From Gemmatimonadota bacterium (lineage in GTDB: Bacteria > Gemmatimonadota > Gemmatimonadetes > Gemmatimonadales > Gemmatimonadaceae), in contig VHBO01000002.1 of NCBI GenBank assembly GCA_016871895.1, positions 124,001 through 188,000 on the forward strand: 64,000 nucleotides of DNA, in the 5' to 3' direction. Under the pieces are notes generated by a model that searched no databases, was not told where the DNA came from, and was given only the letters and a program-made list of their open reading frames with translations. Positions 56,718 to 64,000 of the stretch are shown piece by piece. Both the position numbers and the translations under genes were made by a program. Position 1 is the first letter of the stretch. Each line of letters starts with the position of its first letter.

Positions 56718-57661
56718 CGCTCCGTTCGCTGGTCGCCACGCTCGCCCTCCTCGTCTTCGCCGCCGCCCCCGCGCACGCCGCCGGCGCCGGGAGCGCCTGC
56801 CACCTCCCCGAGGCGGGGCACGAGGGGAAGGTCGACATCATCACGCCGCACATCACGAACGGCGACCACATCGAGATCCCGTACTGGAAGTTCCCGTTCT
56901 TCCTGGAGTGCACGCTGCCGAAGTGGGCGCCGCTCCACGTGGGGTCGCTCGAGCTCGACCTCTCGCCGACCAAGCACGTCGTGATGCTCTGGCTCGGCGC
57001 GGTCCTCCTCCTCGGCGGGATGGTCCTCGTGGGCCGCGCGCACGCCCGCGCGATGGCGCGGGGCGCGGCCCCGCGCGGCGGCCCGAACGCCATCGAGGCG
57101 ATGATCCTCTACATCCGCAACGAGGTCATTCTCCCGAACGTCGGGCACCACGGCGAGGGGTTCGTCCCCTACCTGCTCACCGCGTTCTTCTTCATCCTCA
57201 CGCTGAACCTCCTCGGCCTAGTCCCCTTCGGCTCCACCGCGACGGGGAATATCTCCGTGACAGCCACGCTCGCGCTCCTGACCTTCCTCACGGTCGAGGT
57301 CGCCGGACTCCGCGCGAACGGCGTGGGGTACCTCAACACGATGTTCTACTGGAACAACGAGCTGCCGGTGGTGATGCGGCCGCTGATGTTCCTGATCATG
57401 AGCCCGGTCGAGATGATCGGGAAGCTGACCAAGCCGTTCGCGCTGGCAATCCGACTCTTCGCGAACATGACCGCCGGGCACATCGTCGTGCTCGCGCTGA
57501 TGGGGCTGATCTTCGAGTTCGCCGGGCCGGCGAGCGCGGCGCCGCTCCTGATGTCGGTCGTGATCATGGTGCTCGAGCTCTTCGTCGCGTTCCTCCAGGC
57601 CTTCATCTTCACGCTCCTGTCCTCGGTCTTCATCGGGCAGATCCGTGAGGCGCACCACTAG
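56714..57661 (+). CDS. atpB: F-type ATP synthase subunit a
   Basis: MSPVEMIGKLTKPFALAIRLFANMTAGHIVVLALMGLIFEF; FIFTLLSSVFIGQI. Confidence 0.95.
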   Translation: MTLRSLVATLALLVFAAAPAHAAGAGSACHLPEAGHEGKVDIITPHITNGDHIEIPYWKFPFFLECTLPKWAPLHVGSLELDLSPTKHVVMLWLGAVLLLGGMVLVGRAHARAMARGAAPRGGPNAIEAMILYIRNEVILPNVGHHGEGFVPYLLTAFFFILTLNLLGLVPFGSTATGNISVTATLALLTFLTVEVAGLRANGVGYLNTMFYWNNELPVVMRPLMFLIMSPVEMIGKLTKPFALAIRLFANMTAGHIVVLALMGLIFEFAGPASAAPLLMSVVIMVLELFVAFLQAFIFTLLSSVFIGQIREAHH

Positions 57662-57804
57662 CACCACGTCGCTTTTTCCTTGGCAGCACCCCGTACCCCG
57701 GCGAGTGACCGGGGGAAGTCCGTTGGGCCGTTGGGCTCAGTGACGGACGGCGCCGACCGGCGCGCAGGACCACGCAGGACCGAACTCCTTCCGAGGTTTC
57801 TCCG

Positions 57805-58113
57805 ATGTTCGTCGCGTTCATGCAGGAAGCGGCCGCCGTGGCGGCCACCGCCGCCCCCGCCGCCGCCGAGGGCGCCAGCCTCATCAGCCAGGCCGGCCTG
57901 GCCCTCATCGGCGCCGGCCTCGGCGCCGGCCTCTCGGTCATCGGTGCCGGGATGGGCATCGGCCGCATCGGCGGCCAGGCAGTCGAGGGGATGGCCCGTC
58001 AGCCCGAGGCGGCCGGCAAGATTCAGACCGCCGCGCTCATCCTCGCGGCCCTGATCGAGGGCGCCGCGCTCTTCGGCGTCGTCATCGCCTTCCAGATCCA
58101 GGGCAAGTTCTAA
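57805..58113 (+). CDS. atpE: F-type ATP synthase subunit c
   Basis: LALIGAGLGAGLSVIGAGMGIGRIGGQAVEGMARQPEAAGKIQTAALILAALIEGAALFGVVIAFQIQGK. Confidence 0.96.
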   Translation: MFVAFMQEAAAVAATAAPAAAEGASLISQAGLALIGAGLGAGLSVIGAGMGIGRIGGQAVEGMARQPEAAGKIQTAALILAALIEGAALFGVVIAFQIQGKF

Positions 58114-58216
58114 GCAGACCCCGCGGGGGTCGCGGCGGCGGATGCCGTCGCGGCCCCACGCAGTCCCGCTCCTGCCTCGTCGTTCCGGCCTCGGCCGACC
58201 TCATCCTCTCCCGACC

Positions 58217-58795
58217 ATGCGCGCTCCGCTCTCTGCCCTCGCCCTCCTCGCCGCCGCGGCCTCGCCCGCCCTCGCCTCGTCTGAGGCGGAGGCCGCCGCC
58301 AAGCCCGGGCTCCTCGACCCGCACCTCGGCCTGATGACGTGGACGATCATCGTCTTCGTCCTCCTGATGCTCGGGCTCAAGAATTTCGCGTTCGGGCCGA
58401 TCCTCGAGGCCGTCGCCGGCCGTGAGCGCGCGATCACCGACGCGATGGCGGCGGCCGAGCGCGACCGCGCCGAGGCGGCGAAGCTGATCGCCGAGCAGAA
58501 GGCCGCGATCGAGGCGGCGCGCGGCGAGGCCCAGCGCTACATCGCCGAGGGGCGCGCCACGGCGGAGCAGATGCGCAACGAGCTGCTCGAGCAGGCGCGG
58601 AAGCAGCAGGCCGAGCTGATCGACAACGCGCAGAAGAGCATCGAGGCCGAGAAGGCGAAGGCGATCGCCGACCTCCGCCGTGAGGCCGTCGACCTCGCGC
58701 TCGCCGGCGCCGGGAAGCTGATCGGGCAGAAGCTCGACGCCGCGGCTGACCGCCAGATGGTGGAGCAGTACCTCGCCTCCCTCGGGGGCAAGTGA
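58217..58795 (+). CDS. atpF: F-type ATP synthase subunit b
   Basis: TM segment TWTIIVFVLLMLGLKNFAFGPILEAVAGRERAITDAMAAAERDRAEAAKLIAEQ; long amphipathic helix. Confidence 0.93.
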   Translation: MRAPLSALALLAAAASPALASSEAEAAAKPGLLDPHLGLMTWTIIVFVLLMLGLKNFAFGPILEAVAGRERAITDAMAAAERDRAEAAKLIAEQKAAIEAARGEAQRYIAEGRATAEQMRNELLEQARKQQAELIDNAQKSIEAEKAKAIADLRREAVDLALAGAGKLIGQKLDAAADRQMVEQYLASLGGK

Positions 58796-59340
58796 TGCGC
58801 GAGGTCTCGATCGCGAAGAACTACGCCGAGGCGCTGCTCGCGCTCGCTCGGAAGGCGGGGGATCCGGCGGCGTGGGGCGCTGCGATCGGCGCGGTCGGTG
58901 ACGCCGTCGCCGGCGATGAGACGCTGCGCCATTTCCTCGAGGCGCCGCAGATCTCGGCGGCCGAGAAGAACGCCGTGCTTGCGAAGGCCCTCGGGCCCAT
59001 CGCGCCGGCGCCGACCTTCGTGCGCTTCGTGCAGAAGCTGGTGACCAACCGGCGGCAGATGCTCCTCCCGGCGGTCGCGACCGAGTACCACAACCTCCTC
59101 GACGAGGCCGAGGGGCGCGTGCACGCGCGCGTGACGGTGGCCCGCGAGATGGATGCGGCGGCGCAGGCGTCGATCGCCGCGGCACTCTCGGCGGCGCTCC
59201 AGAAGACCGTCGTGCCCCACGTCGCGGTGGATCCGCGGATCCTCGGCGGCGTTGTCGTGCGCGTGGGCGACACCGTGATGGACGGCTCGGTGCGCCGTCG
59301 TCTCGCCCGTCTGCGCGACCGTCTCGTCGCCGCCCGCTGA
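58792..59340 (+). CDS. atpH: F-type ATP synthase subunit delta
   Basis: VSIAKNYAEALLALARKAGD...VDPRILGGVVVRVGDTVMDGSVRRRLARLRDRL. Confidence 0.94.
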   Translation: MMREVSIAKNYAEALLALARKAGDPAAWGAAIGAVGDAVAGDETLRHFLEAPQISAAEKNAVLAKALGPIAPAPTFVRFVQKLVTNRRQMLLPAVATEYHNLLDEAEGRVHARVTVAREMDAAAQASIAAALSAALQKTVVPHVAVDPRILGGVVVRVGDTVMDGSVRRRLARLRDRLVAAR

Positions 59341-59353
59341 GGCCGCCGCCGCG

Positions 59354-60337
59354 ATGAAGGTCGTCATCCCGCTCGCCGGCAAGGGGACGCGGCTGCGACC
59401 GCACACCCACACGGTGCCGAAGCCGATGCTGAAGGTGGCCGGCAAGCCCGTGATGGACTACGTGATGGACGACGTCGCGCGGCTGGGCGGGGTGGAGCAG
59501 GTGGTCTACATCACCGGGCATCTGAAGGAGACGGTCGAGCGCCACGCCGCGTCGGCGTATGGCATCCCCGGCGTCTTCGTCGAGCAGCGGGTGCAGGATG
59601 GTACGGCCGGGGCGATCGCCCTCGCGCAGGCGCACGTCGACCAGCCGGTGCTGATCATCTTCGTCGACACGATCTTCGACGCCGACCTCTCGGTGATCCG
59701 CGACTGTCAGGACGACGGGATCATCTGGGTGAAGGAGGTCGAGGACTACCAGCGGTTCGGCGTGGTGGTGACCGACGCGGCGGGGCATATGACGCGGATC
59801 GTCGAGAAGCCCGACACGCCGATCTCCAAGCGCGCGAACATCGGCCTCTACTACGTCCGGAACTGGCAGCTCCTCTACGAGGGGATCGCGCACGTGCTCG
59901 CGCAGCCCGCCAACAGGGGGGAGTTCTACCTCACCGACGCCTTCCAGTACATGATCGACCACGGCGCGAAGCTGCGCGTGATCGACGTGGAGGGGTGGTA
60001 CGATGCGGGGAAGCTCGACACGCTGCTCGAGACGAACCGGGTGATGCTGGAGAAGGGGCGGGCCGAGTCGCCCGCGCTGCCCGGGGTGACGGTGATCCCG
60101 CCGGTGCGGATCGAGGCGGGGGCGACGGTGACCGATTCGACCATCGGGCCGAACGTGGTGGTGCCCGCCGGTACGACGGTGACGGGGTCGACGCTCCGCG
60201 ACACGATCCTCGGGAGCGGGACGCGCGTCACCGGGTGCACACTGCACAATTCGATGATCGGCGACGCGTGCGTGGTCGAGGGGGTTACGGGGGCGGTCGT
60301 GTTGGGCGACCATTCGGAGGTCCGTCAGCCCGCCTGA
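59354..60337 (+). CDS. Sugar-1-phosphate nucleotidyltransferase with left-handed beta-helix tail
   Basis: MKVVIPLAGKGTRLRPHTHTVPKPMLKVAGKPVMDYVM; C-terminal hexapeptide-like repeats. Confidence 0.92.
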   Translation: MKVVIPLAGKGTRLRPHTHTVPKPMLKVAGKPVMDYVMDDVARLGGVEQVVYITGHLKETVERHAASAYGIPGVFVEQRVQDGTAGAIALAQAHVDQPVLIIFVDTIFDADLSVIRDCQDDGIIWVKEVEDYQRFGVVVTDAAGHMTRIVEKPDTPISKRANIGLYYVRNWQLLYEGIAHVLAQPANRGEFYLTDAFQYMIDHGAKLRVIDVEGWYDAGKLDTLLETNRVMLEKGRAESPALPGVTVIPPVRIEAGATVTDSTIGPNVVVPAGTTVTGSTLRDTILGSGTRVTGCTLHNSMIGDACVVEGVTGAVVLGDHSEVRQPA

Positions 60338-60365
60338 TCCACCCCCGTCCCGAGGCCCCCCGCCC

Positions 60366-61742
60366 GTGACCGAGCTCCATCGTCGTGATCTCCTGAAGCA
60401 GGCCCTCGCCACCGGCGCCGGCCTCGCCGCCGCCGGGGCGCTGACGCCCCTCCCCGCCATCGCCGAATCGATCACCGCCGTCCGGACCCCGGACGCGGTC
60501 CCGCCGCGCCCGGCAGGTGCGCGCTCGATGAAGGGGGTCCCCTTCGCCCGCCATCAGACGGTGCGGATCGGCATCGTCGGGACGGGGCTCCGCGGACGGA
60601 GCGTCCTCTCCGAACTGCTCGCGATCGACAGCGTGAAGATCGTCGCCGTGGCGGATACGGTCCCCGAGAAGATGGCCCGCGCGGTGAAGATGTGCACCGA
60701 TGCCGGGATGGCCGCCCCCGCCACGTATGAGGGAGAGCGCGGTTTCGAACGGCTCGTTGCGCGCGACGACGTCGACTTCGTCTACACGGCGACGCCGTGG
60801 GAGTGGCACGTGCCGGTGCTCCTCGCCGCGATGCGCGCCGGGAAGCACTGCGGCTCCGAGTGCCCCGTGGGGAGCACGCTGCAGGACCTCTGGGCGCTCG
60901 TCGACGCCAGCGAGGCGGCGCAACGGCACTGCCTGCAGCTCGAGAACTGTAACTACGGCTACAACGAGATGCTCGTGAACCGCCTCGTGCACGACGGCGT
61001 GCTCGGGGAGGTCCTCTACGCGTCGGCGGCATACCTGCACGACCTACGCGCGATCCTCTTCGAGGACCGCGACGAGGGGCTCTGGCGGCGCGGCTGGCAC
61101 ACGCGGATGAACGGGAACCTCTATCCGACGCACGGGCTCGGCCCGGTGGCGTGGTATCTCGACCTGCACGCCGGCGACCGGATGACATATCTCGTCTCGA
61201 TGAGCACGCCCGAGCGCGGGCTCACGCTGCACCGTGAGGCGACGGTGCCCGGCCGGTCGAACCCGAAGTGGACCGAGCGCTATGTGACGGGGGACCTGAA
61301 CTCCTCGCTGATCATGACGGCGAAGGGGCGGAACATCCTCCTGCAGCACGATGTCTCGAATCCGCGTCCCTACTCGCGCCTGAACGGCGTGCAGGGGACG
61401 AAGGGGGTCTTCGAGGATTATCCCGCGCGCATCTACATCGACGGGCAGGCGGGGGGCGAGCGCTTCGGCGCGATCGACCAGTGGAAGGCGACGCACGAGC
61501 ATCCGCTCTGGACGCGCGTCGGCGAGCTCGCGCGGAAGAAGGGCGGTCACGGCGGGATGGACTTCATCATGGCGTACCGCCTGGTGGAGTGTATGCGGGA
61601 GGGGATCGTCCCCGACTTCGACGTCTATGACGCGGCGAGCTGGAGCGCGCCGATGCCGTTGAGCCAGATGTCGGTGGCGCAGGGGAGCGCGCCGATGGCC
61701 TTCCCCGACTTCACCCGCGGCCAGTGGCAGGGCGCCCGCTGA
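60366..61742 (+). CDS. Gfo/Idh/MocA-fold protein, GH109-like (alpha-N-acetylgalactosaminidase family), Tat signal
   Basis: RRDLLKQALATGAGLAAAGAL Tat signal; IGIVGTGLRGRSVLSELL; LENCNYGYNEML, YLHDLRAILFED, NGNLYPTHGLGPVAWYL recall GH109 proteins. Confidence 0.8.
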   Translation: MTELHRRDLLKQALATGAGLAAAGALTPLPAIAESITAVRTPDAVPPRPAGARSMKGVPFARHQTVRIGIVGTGLRGRSVLSELLAIDSVKIVAVADTVPEKMARAVKMCTDAGMAAPATYEGERGFERLVARDDVDFVYTATPWEWHVPVLLAAMRAGKHCGSECPVGSTLQDLWALVDASEAAQRHCLQLENCNYGYNEMLVNRLVHDGVLGEVLYASAAYLHDLRAILFEDRDEGLWRRGWHTRMNGNLYPTHGLGPVAWYLDLHAGDRMTYLVSMSTPERGLTLHREATVPGRSNPKWTERYVTGDLNSSLIMTAKGRNILLQHDVSNPRPYSRLNGVQGTKGVFEDYPARIYIDGQAGGERFGAIDQWKATHEHPLWTRVGELARKKGGHGGMDFIMAYRLVECMREGIVPDFDVYDAASWSAPMPLSQMSVAQGSAPMAFPDFTRGQWQGAR

Positions 61743-63514
61743 TGCGCCTCACGACCCTCGACTGGATCATCGTCGTCGTCTCCCTCGCCGCGGCGTTCGT
61801 GCCGGCGATCTTCCTCGCGCGGCGCGCGGGCGAGAGCACGGCGGAGTTCTTCACCTCGGGGCGCGCGGCGCCCTGGTGGCTGATCGGCATCTCGATGGTC
61901 GCCACGACCTTCTCGACCGACACGCCGAACCTCGTGACGGACCTCGTGCGGCAGGGGGGCGTGGCGGGGAACTGGGTCTGGTGGGCGTTCCTGCTGACCG
62001 GGATGGCGACGGTGATGTTCTACGCGCGGATGTGGCGCCGGTCGGGGGTGCTCACCGACCTCGAGTTCTACGAGATCCGCTACTCCGGGCGCGCGGCGAG
62101 CCTCGTGCGCGGGTTCCGCGCCGTCTACCTCGGGCTCGTCTTCAACGTCGTGATCATGGCGACGGTGAACCTCGCCGCGGTGAAGATCGCGTCGATCCTC
62201 CTCGGCTGGGAGATGGAGCGGACGCTGCTCTGGTGCGCCGCGCTCAACGTGGGCTTCGCGGTGATCTCGGGGCTCTGGGGGGTGCTCGTCGCGGACCTCA
62301 TCCAGTTCGGGATCGCGATGACGGGAGCGGTCGCGGCGGCCTGGTTCGCGCTGCAGCGCCCGGAGGTCGGCGGGCTCGCGGGGCTCTTCGCGAAGCTCCC
62401 GGCCGAGTCGTACGCCTTCCTCCCCGACACCGCGGACTGGAAGACCTTCGTCGCGGTCTTCCTCCTTCCGCTCACGGTGCAGTGGTGGTCGGTCTGGTAT
62501 CCCGGCGCCGAGCCGGGAGGTGGGAGCTACATCGCGCAGCGGATGCTCGCCTCGAAGAGCGAGAAGGACGCCCTCGCGGGGACGCTCTTCTTCAACGTCG
62601 CCCACTACGGGATGCGCACCTGGCCCTGGATCCTCGTCGCACTGAGTTCGATCCTCGTCTTCCCGACGCTCGACGATCTGGCGCGCGCCTTCCCCGACGT
62701 GCCGCGGAACCTGATCGGTCACGACATCGCGTATCCGGCGATGCTGACCTTCCTCCCGGCGGGGTGGCTCGGCCTGATGATCGCGGGGCTTCTCGCCGCC
62801 TACGTCTCGACGATCGTCACGCACCTGAACTGGGGCACCTCGTACCTCGTGCACGACCTCTATCGGCGCTTCCTGCGGCCCGACGCCGAGGAGCGGCACT
62901 ACGTGCAGATCGGTCGGATGGTGACGGCGGGGCTGATGCTCATCGCCGCGCTGGTGACGCGCTACCTCGACACCGCGTCGACGGGATTCACGCTCCTCCT
63001 CTCCATCGGTGCGGGGACGGGGCTCCTCTACCTGCTCCGCTGGTACTGGTGGCGCGTGAACGCGGCGGCGGAGATCGCGGCGATGGCGGCGTCGTTCGTG
63101 ACGGCGATCGGGCTACACCTCGCGAAGGGGCAGGGGATTGCCCTCGACGCGACGACGACGCTCCTCGTGACGGTCGCGGTCACCACCATCGCGTGGATCG
63201 CGGCGGCCTTCCTCGGCCCGCAGACGGATGCGGCGGTGCTGGAGCGCTTCTACCGGCTCGTGCGCCCCGCGGGACCGGGGTGGGCCGCCGTGCGCGCCCG
63301 CACGGGGCTCGGCGCCTCCCCCGATTCTCTCCCGCAGGCGATGCTCGGCTGGGTGCTCGGGATCCTCTTCGTCTACGCGGCGCTCTTCGGCGTCGGCGCG
63401 GCGCTCGCGGGGCGGCAGTCCCTCGCGCTGATCTGGGCGGTGGTCTTCGTCGCGAGTGGCCTCGGCGTGCGGTCGGTGCTGCAGGGCTTCTGGCGCGCCG
63501 CCGACGCGGCGTGA
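61742..63514 (+). CDS. Sodium:solute symporter (SSS) family transporter
   Basis: ~14 TM; FFTSGRAAPWWLIGISMVATTFSTDTPNLVTDLVRQGGVAGNW; LMIAGLLAAYVSTIVTHLNWGTSYLVHDLYRRF. Confidence 0.92.
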   Translation: MRLTTLDWIIVVVSLAAAFVPAIFLARRAGESTAEFFTSGRAAPWWLIGISMVATTFSTDTPNLVTDLVRQGGVAGNWVWWAFLLTGMATVMFYARMWRRSGVLTDLEFYEIRYSGRAASLVRGFRAVYLGLVFNVVIMATVNLAAVKIASILLGWEMERTLLWCAALNVGFAVISGLWGVLVADLIQFGIAMTGAVAAAWFALQRPEVGGLAGLFAKLPAESYAFLPDTADWKTFVAVFLLPLTVQWWSVWYPGAEPGGGSYIAQRMLASKSEKDALAGTLFFNVAHYGMRTWPWILVALSSILVFPTLDDLARAFPDVPRNLIGHDIAYPAMLTFLPAGWLGLMIAGLLAAYVSTIVTHLNWGTSYLVHDLYRRFLRPDAEERHYVQIGRMVTAGLMLIAALVTRYLDTASTGFTLLLSIGAGTGLLYLLRWYWWRVNAAAEIAAMAASFVTAIGLHLAKGQGIALDATTTLLVTVAVTTIAWIAAAFLGPQTDAAVLERFYRLVRPAGPGWAAVRARTGLGASPDSLPQAMLGWVLGILFVYAALFGVGAALAGRQSLALIWAVVFVASGLGVRSVLQGFWRAADAA

Positions 63515-63536
63515 GCCGCGCGGCGCGAGGACGGCG

Positions 63537-64000
63537 ATGACCGCGACCGCACCCCGCGCCACCACGGCGGTCATCCTCGCGCGCGGCCTCGGCACCCGGA
63601 TGCAGGCGGAGGACGGCGCCGCGCTCGACGCGGCCCAGGCCGCCGCGGCGGCCGCGGGGGCGAAGGGGCTCATCCCGGTGGCGGGGCATCCGTTGCTCGA
63701 CCACGTCCTCGATGCCCTCGCTGAGGGGGGCGTGACCGACGTCGTCTTCGTGGTCGCGCCGGGTGAGGGGGCGATCCGCCGGCGCTACACCGTGGAGGCG
63801 CCGCCCACCCGCGTGCGGGTCACCTTCGCGGAGCAGGCCGAGCCGCGCGGGACGGCGGATGCGTTGCACGCGGCGGAGGCGGCGGTGCAGGCGGTCGCGC
63901 CGCGCGACGCGCAGGGGCGCGCGCACTTCCTGATGTGCAACGCCGACAACCTCTACCCGGTGGAGTCGGTGCGCGCACTCGTCGCGCTCGACGGCCCGGG
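63537..64000 (+). CDS. Nucleotidyltransferase (NTP_transferase fold), 3' truncated by window edge; not in supplied ORF track
   Basis: Manual: MTATAPRATTAVILARGLGTRMQAEDG...GLIPVAGHPLLDHVLDALAEGGVTDVVFVV...GTADALHAAEAAV...HFLMCNADNLYPVESVRALVAL. Confidence 0.8.
   Translation, partial: MTATAPRATTAVILARGLGTRMQAEDGAALDAAQAAAAAAGAKGLIPVAGHPLLDHVLDALAEGGVTDVVFVVAPGEGAIRRRYTVEAPPTRVRVTFAEQAEPRGTADALHAAEAAVQAVAPRDAQGRAHFLMCNADNLYPVESVRALVALDGP

Noticed and set aside
58082-60475. 797-aa minus-strand ORF across atpF, atpH and nucleotidyltransferase
   Set aside because: Antisense artefact over three well-identified genes.

Overview
High-GC bacterial chromosome segment. Gene content and style (Oar-like TonB receptor, Big-domain lipoproteins, sortilin/BNR protein, many GTG starts) suggest Gemmatimonadota, but that is an inference. 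The window is densely coded with about 58 supportable CDSs, mostly in tight, often overlapping operons. Most are core genes: lptF/lptG/mlaE/mlaD, pnuC/nadR-like, infA, aroC/aroK, topA-trmFO-xerC-hslV-hslU-argF, mtgA, gcvT and the Fo part of ATP synthase. I found no convincing rRNA, tRNA, CRISPR array or intact transposon. Strongest candidates for a second look: (1) a C39-like/ABC exporter plus HlyD plus TolC locus at 13.2-18.1 kb, whose single nucleotide-binding domain is degenerate (Walker A Lys->Glu, LSGGQ->LPSTL, altered Q-loop and D-loop); (2) a GT2 + TMTC-like membrane protein + Ser/Thr-rich type IV pilin cluster at 19.7-22.8 kb, which could be a pilin O-glycosylation module; (3) a conserved-type hypothetical protein, a 23-aa peptide ORF with a strong Shine-Dalgarno, and a low-GC membrane HD-GYP protein at 51.9-54.3 kb. 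Other observations: an NtrC-type regulator with a pseudo-receiver, a decayed Fis-type HTH relic, histone-H1-like tails on TopA and a Bcp peroxiredoxin, and shared bidirectional terminator hairpins. All assignments were made by reading sequence and motifs; no database search was run.
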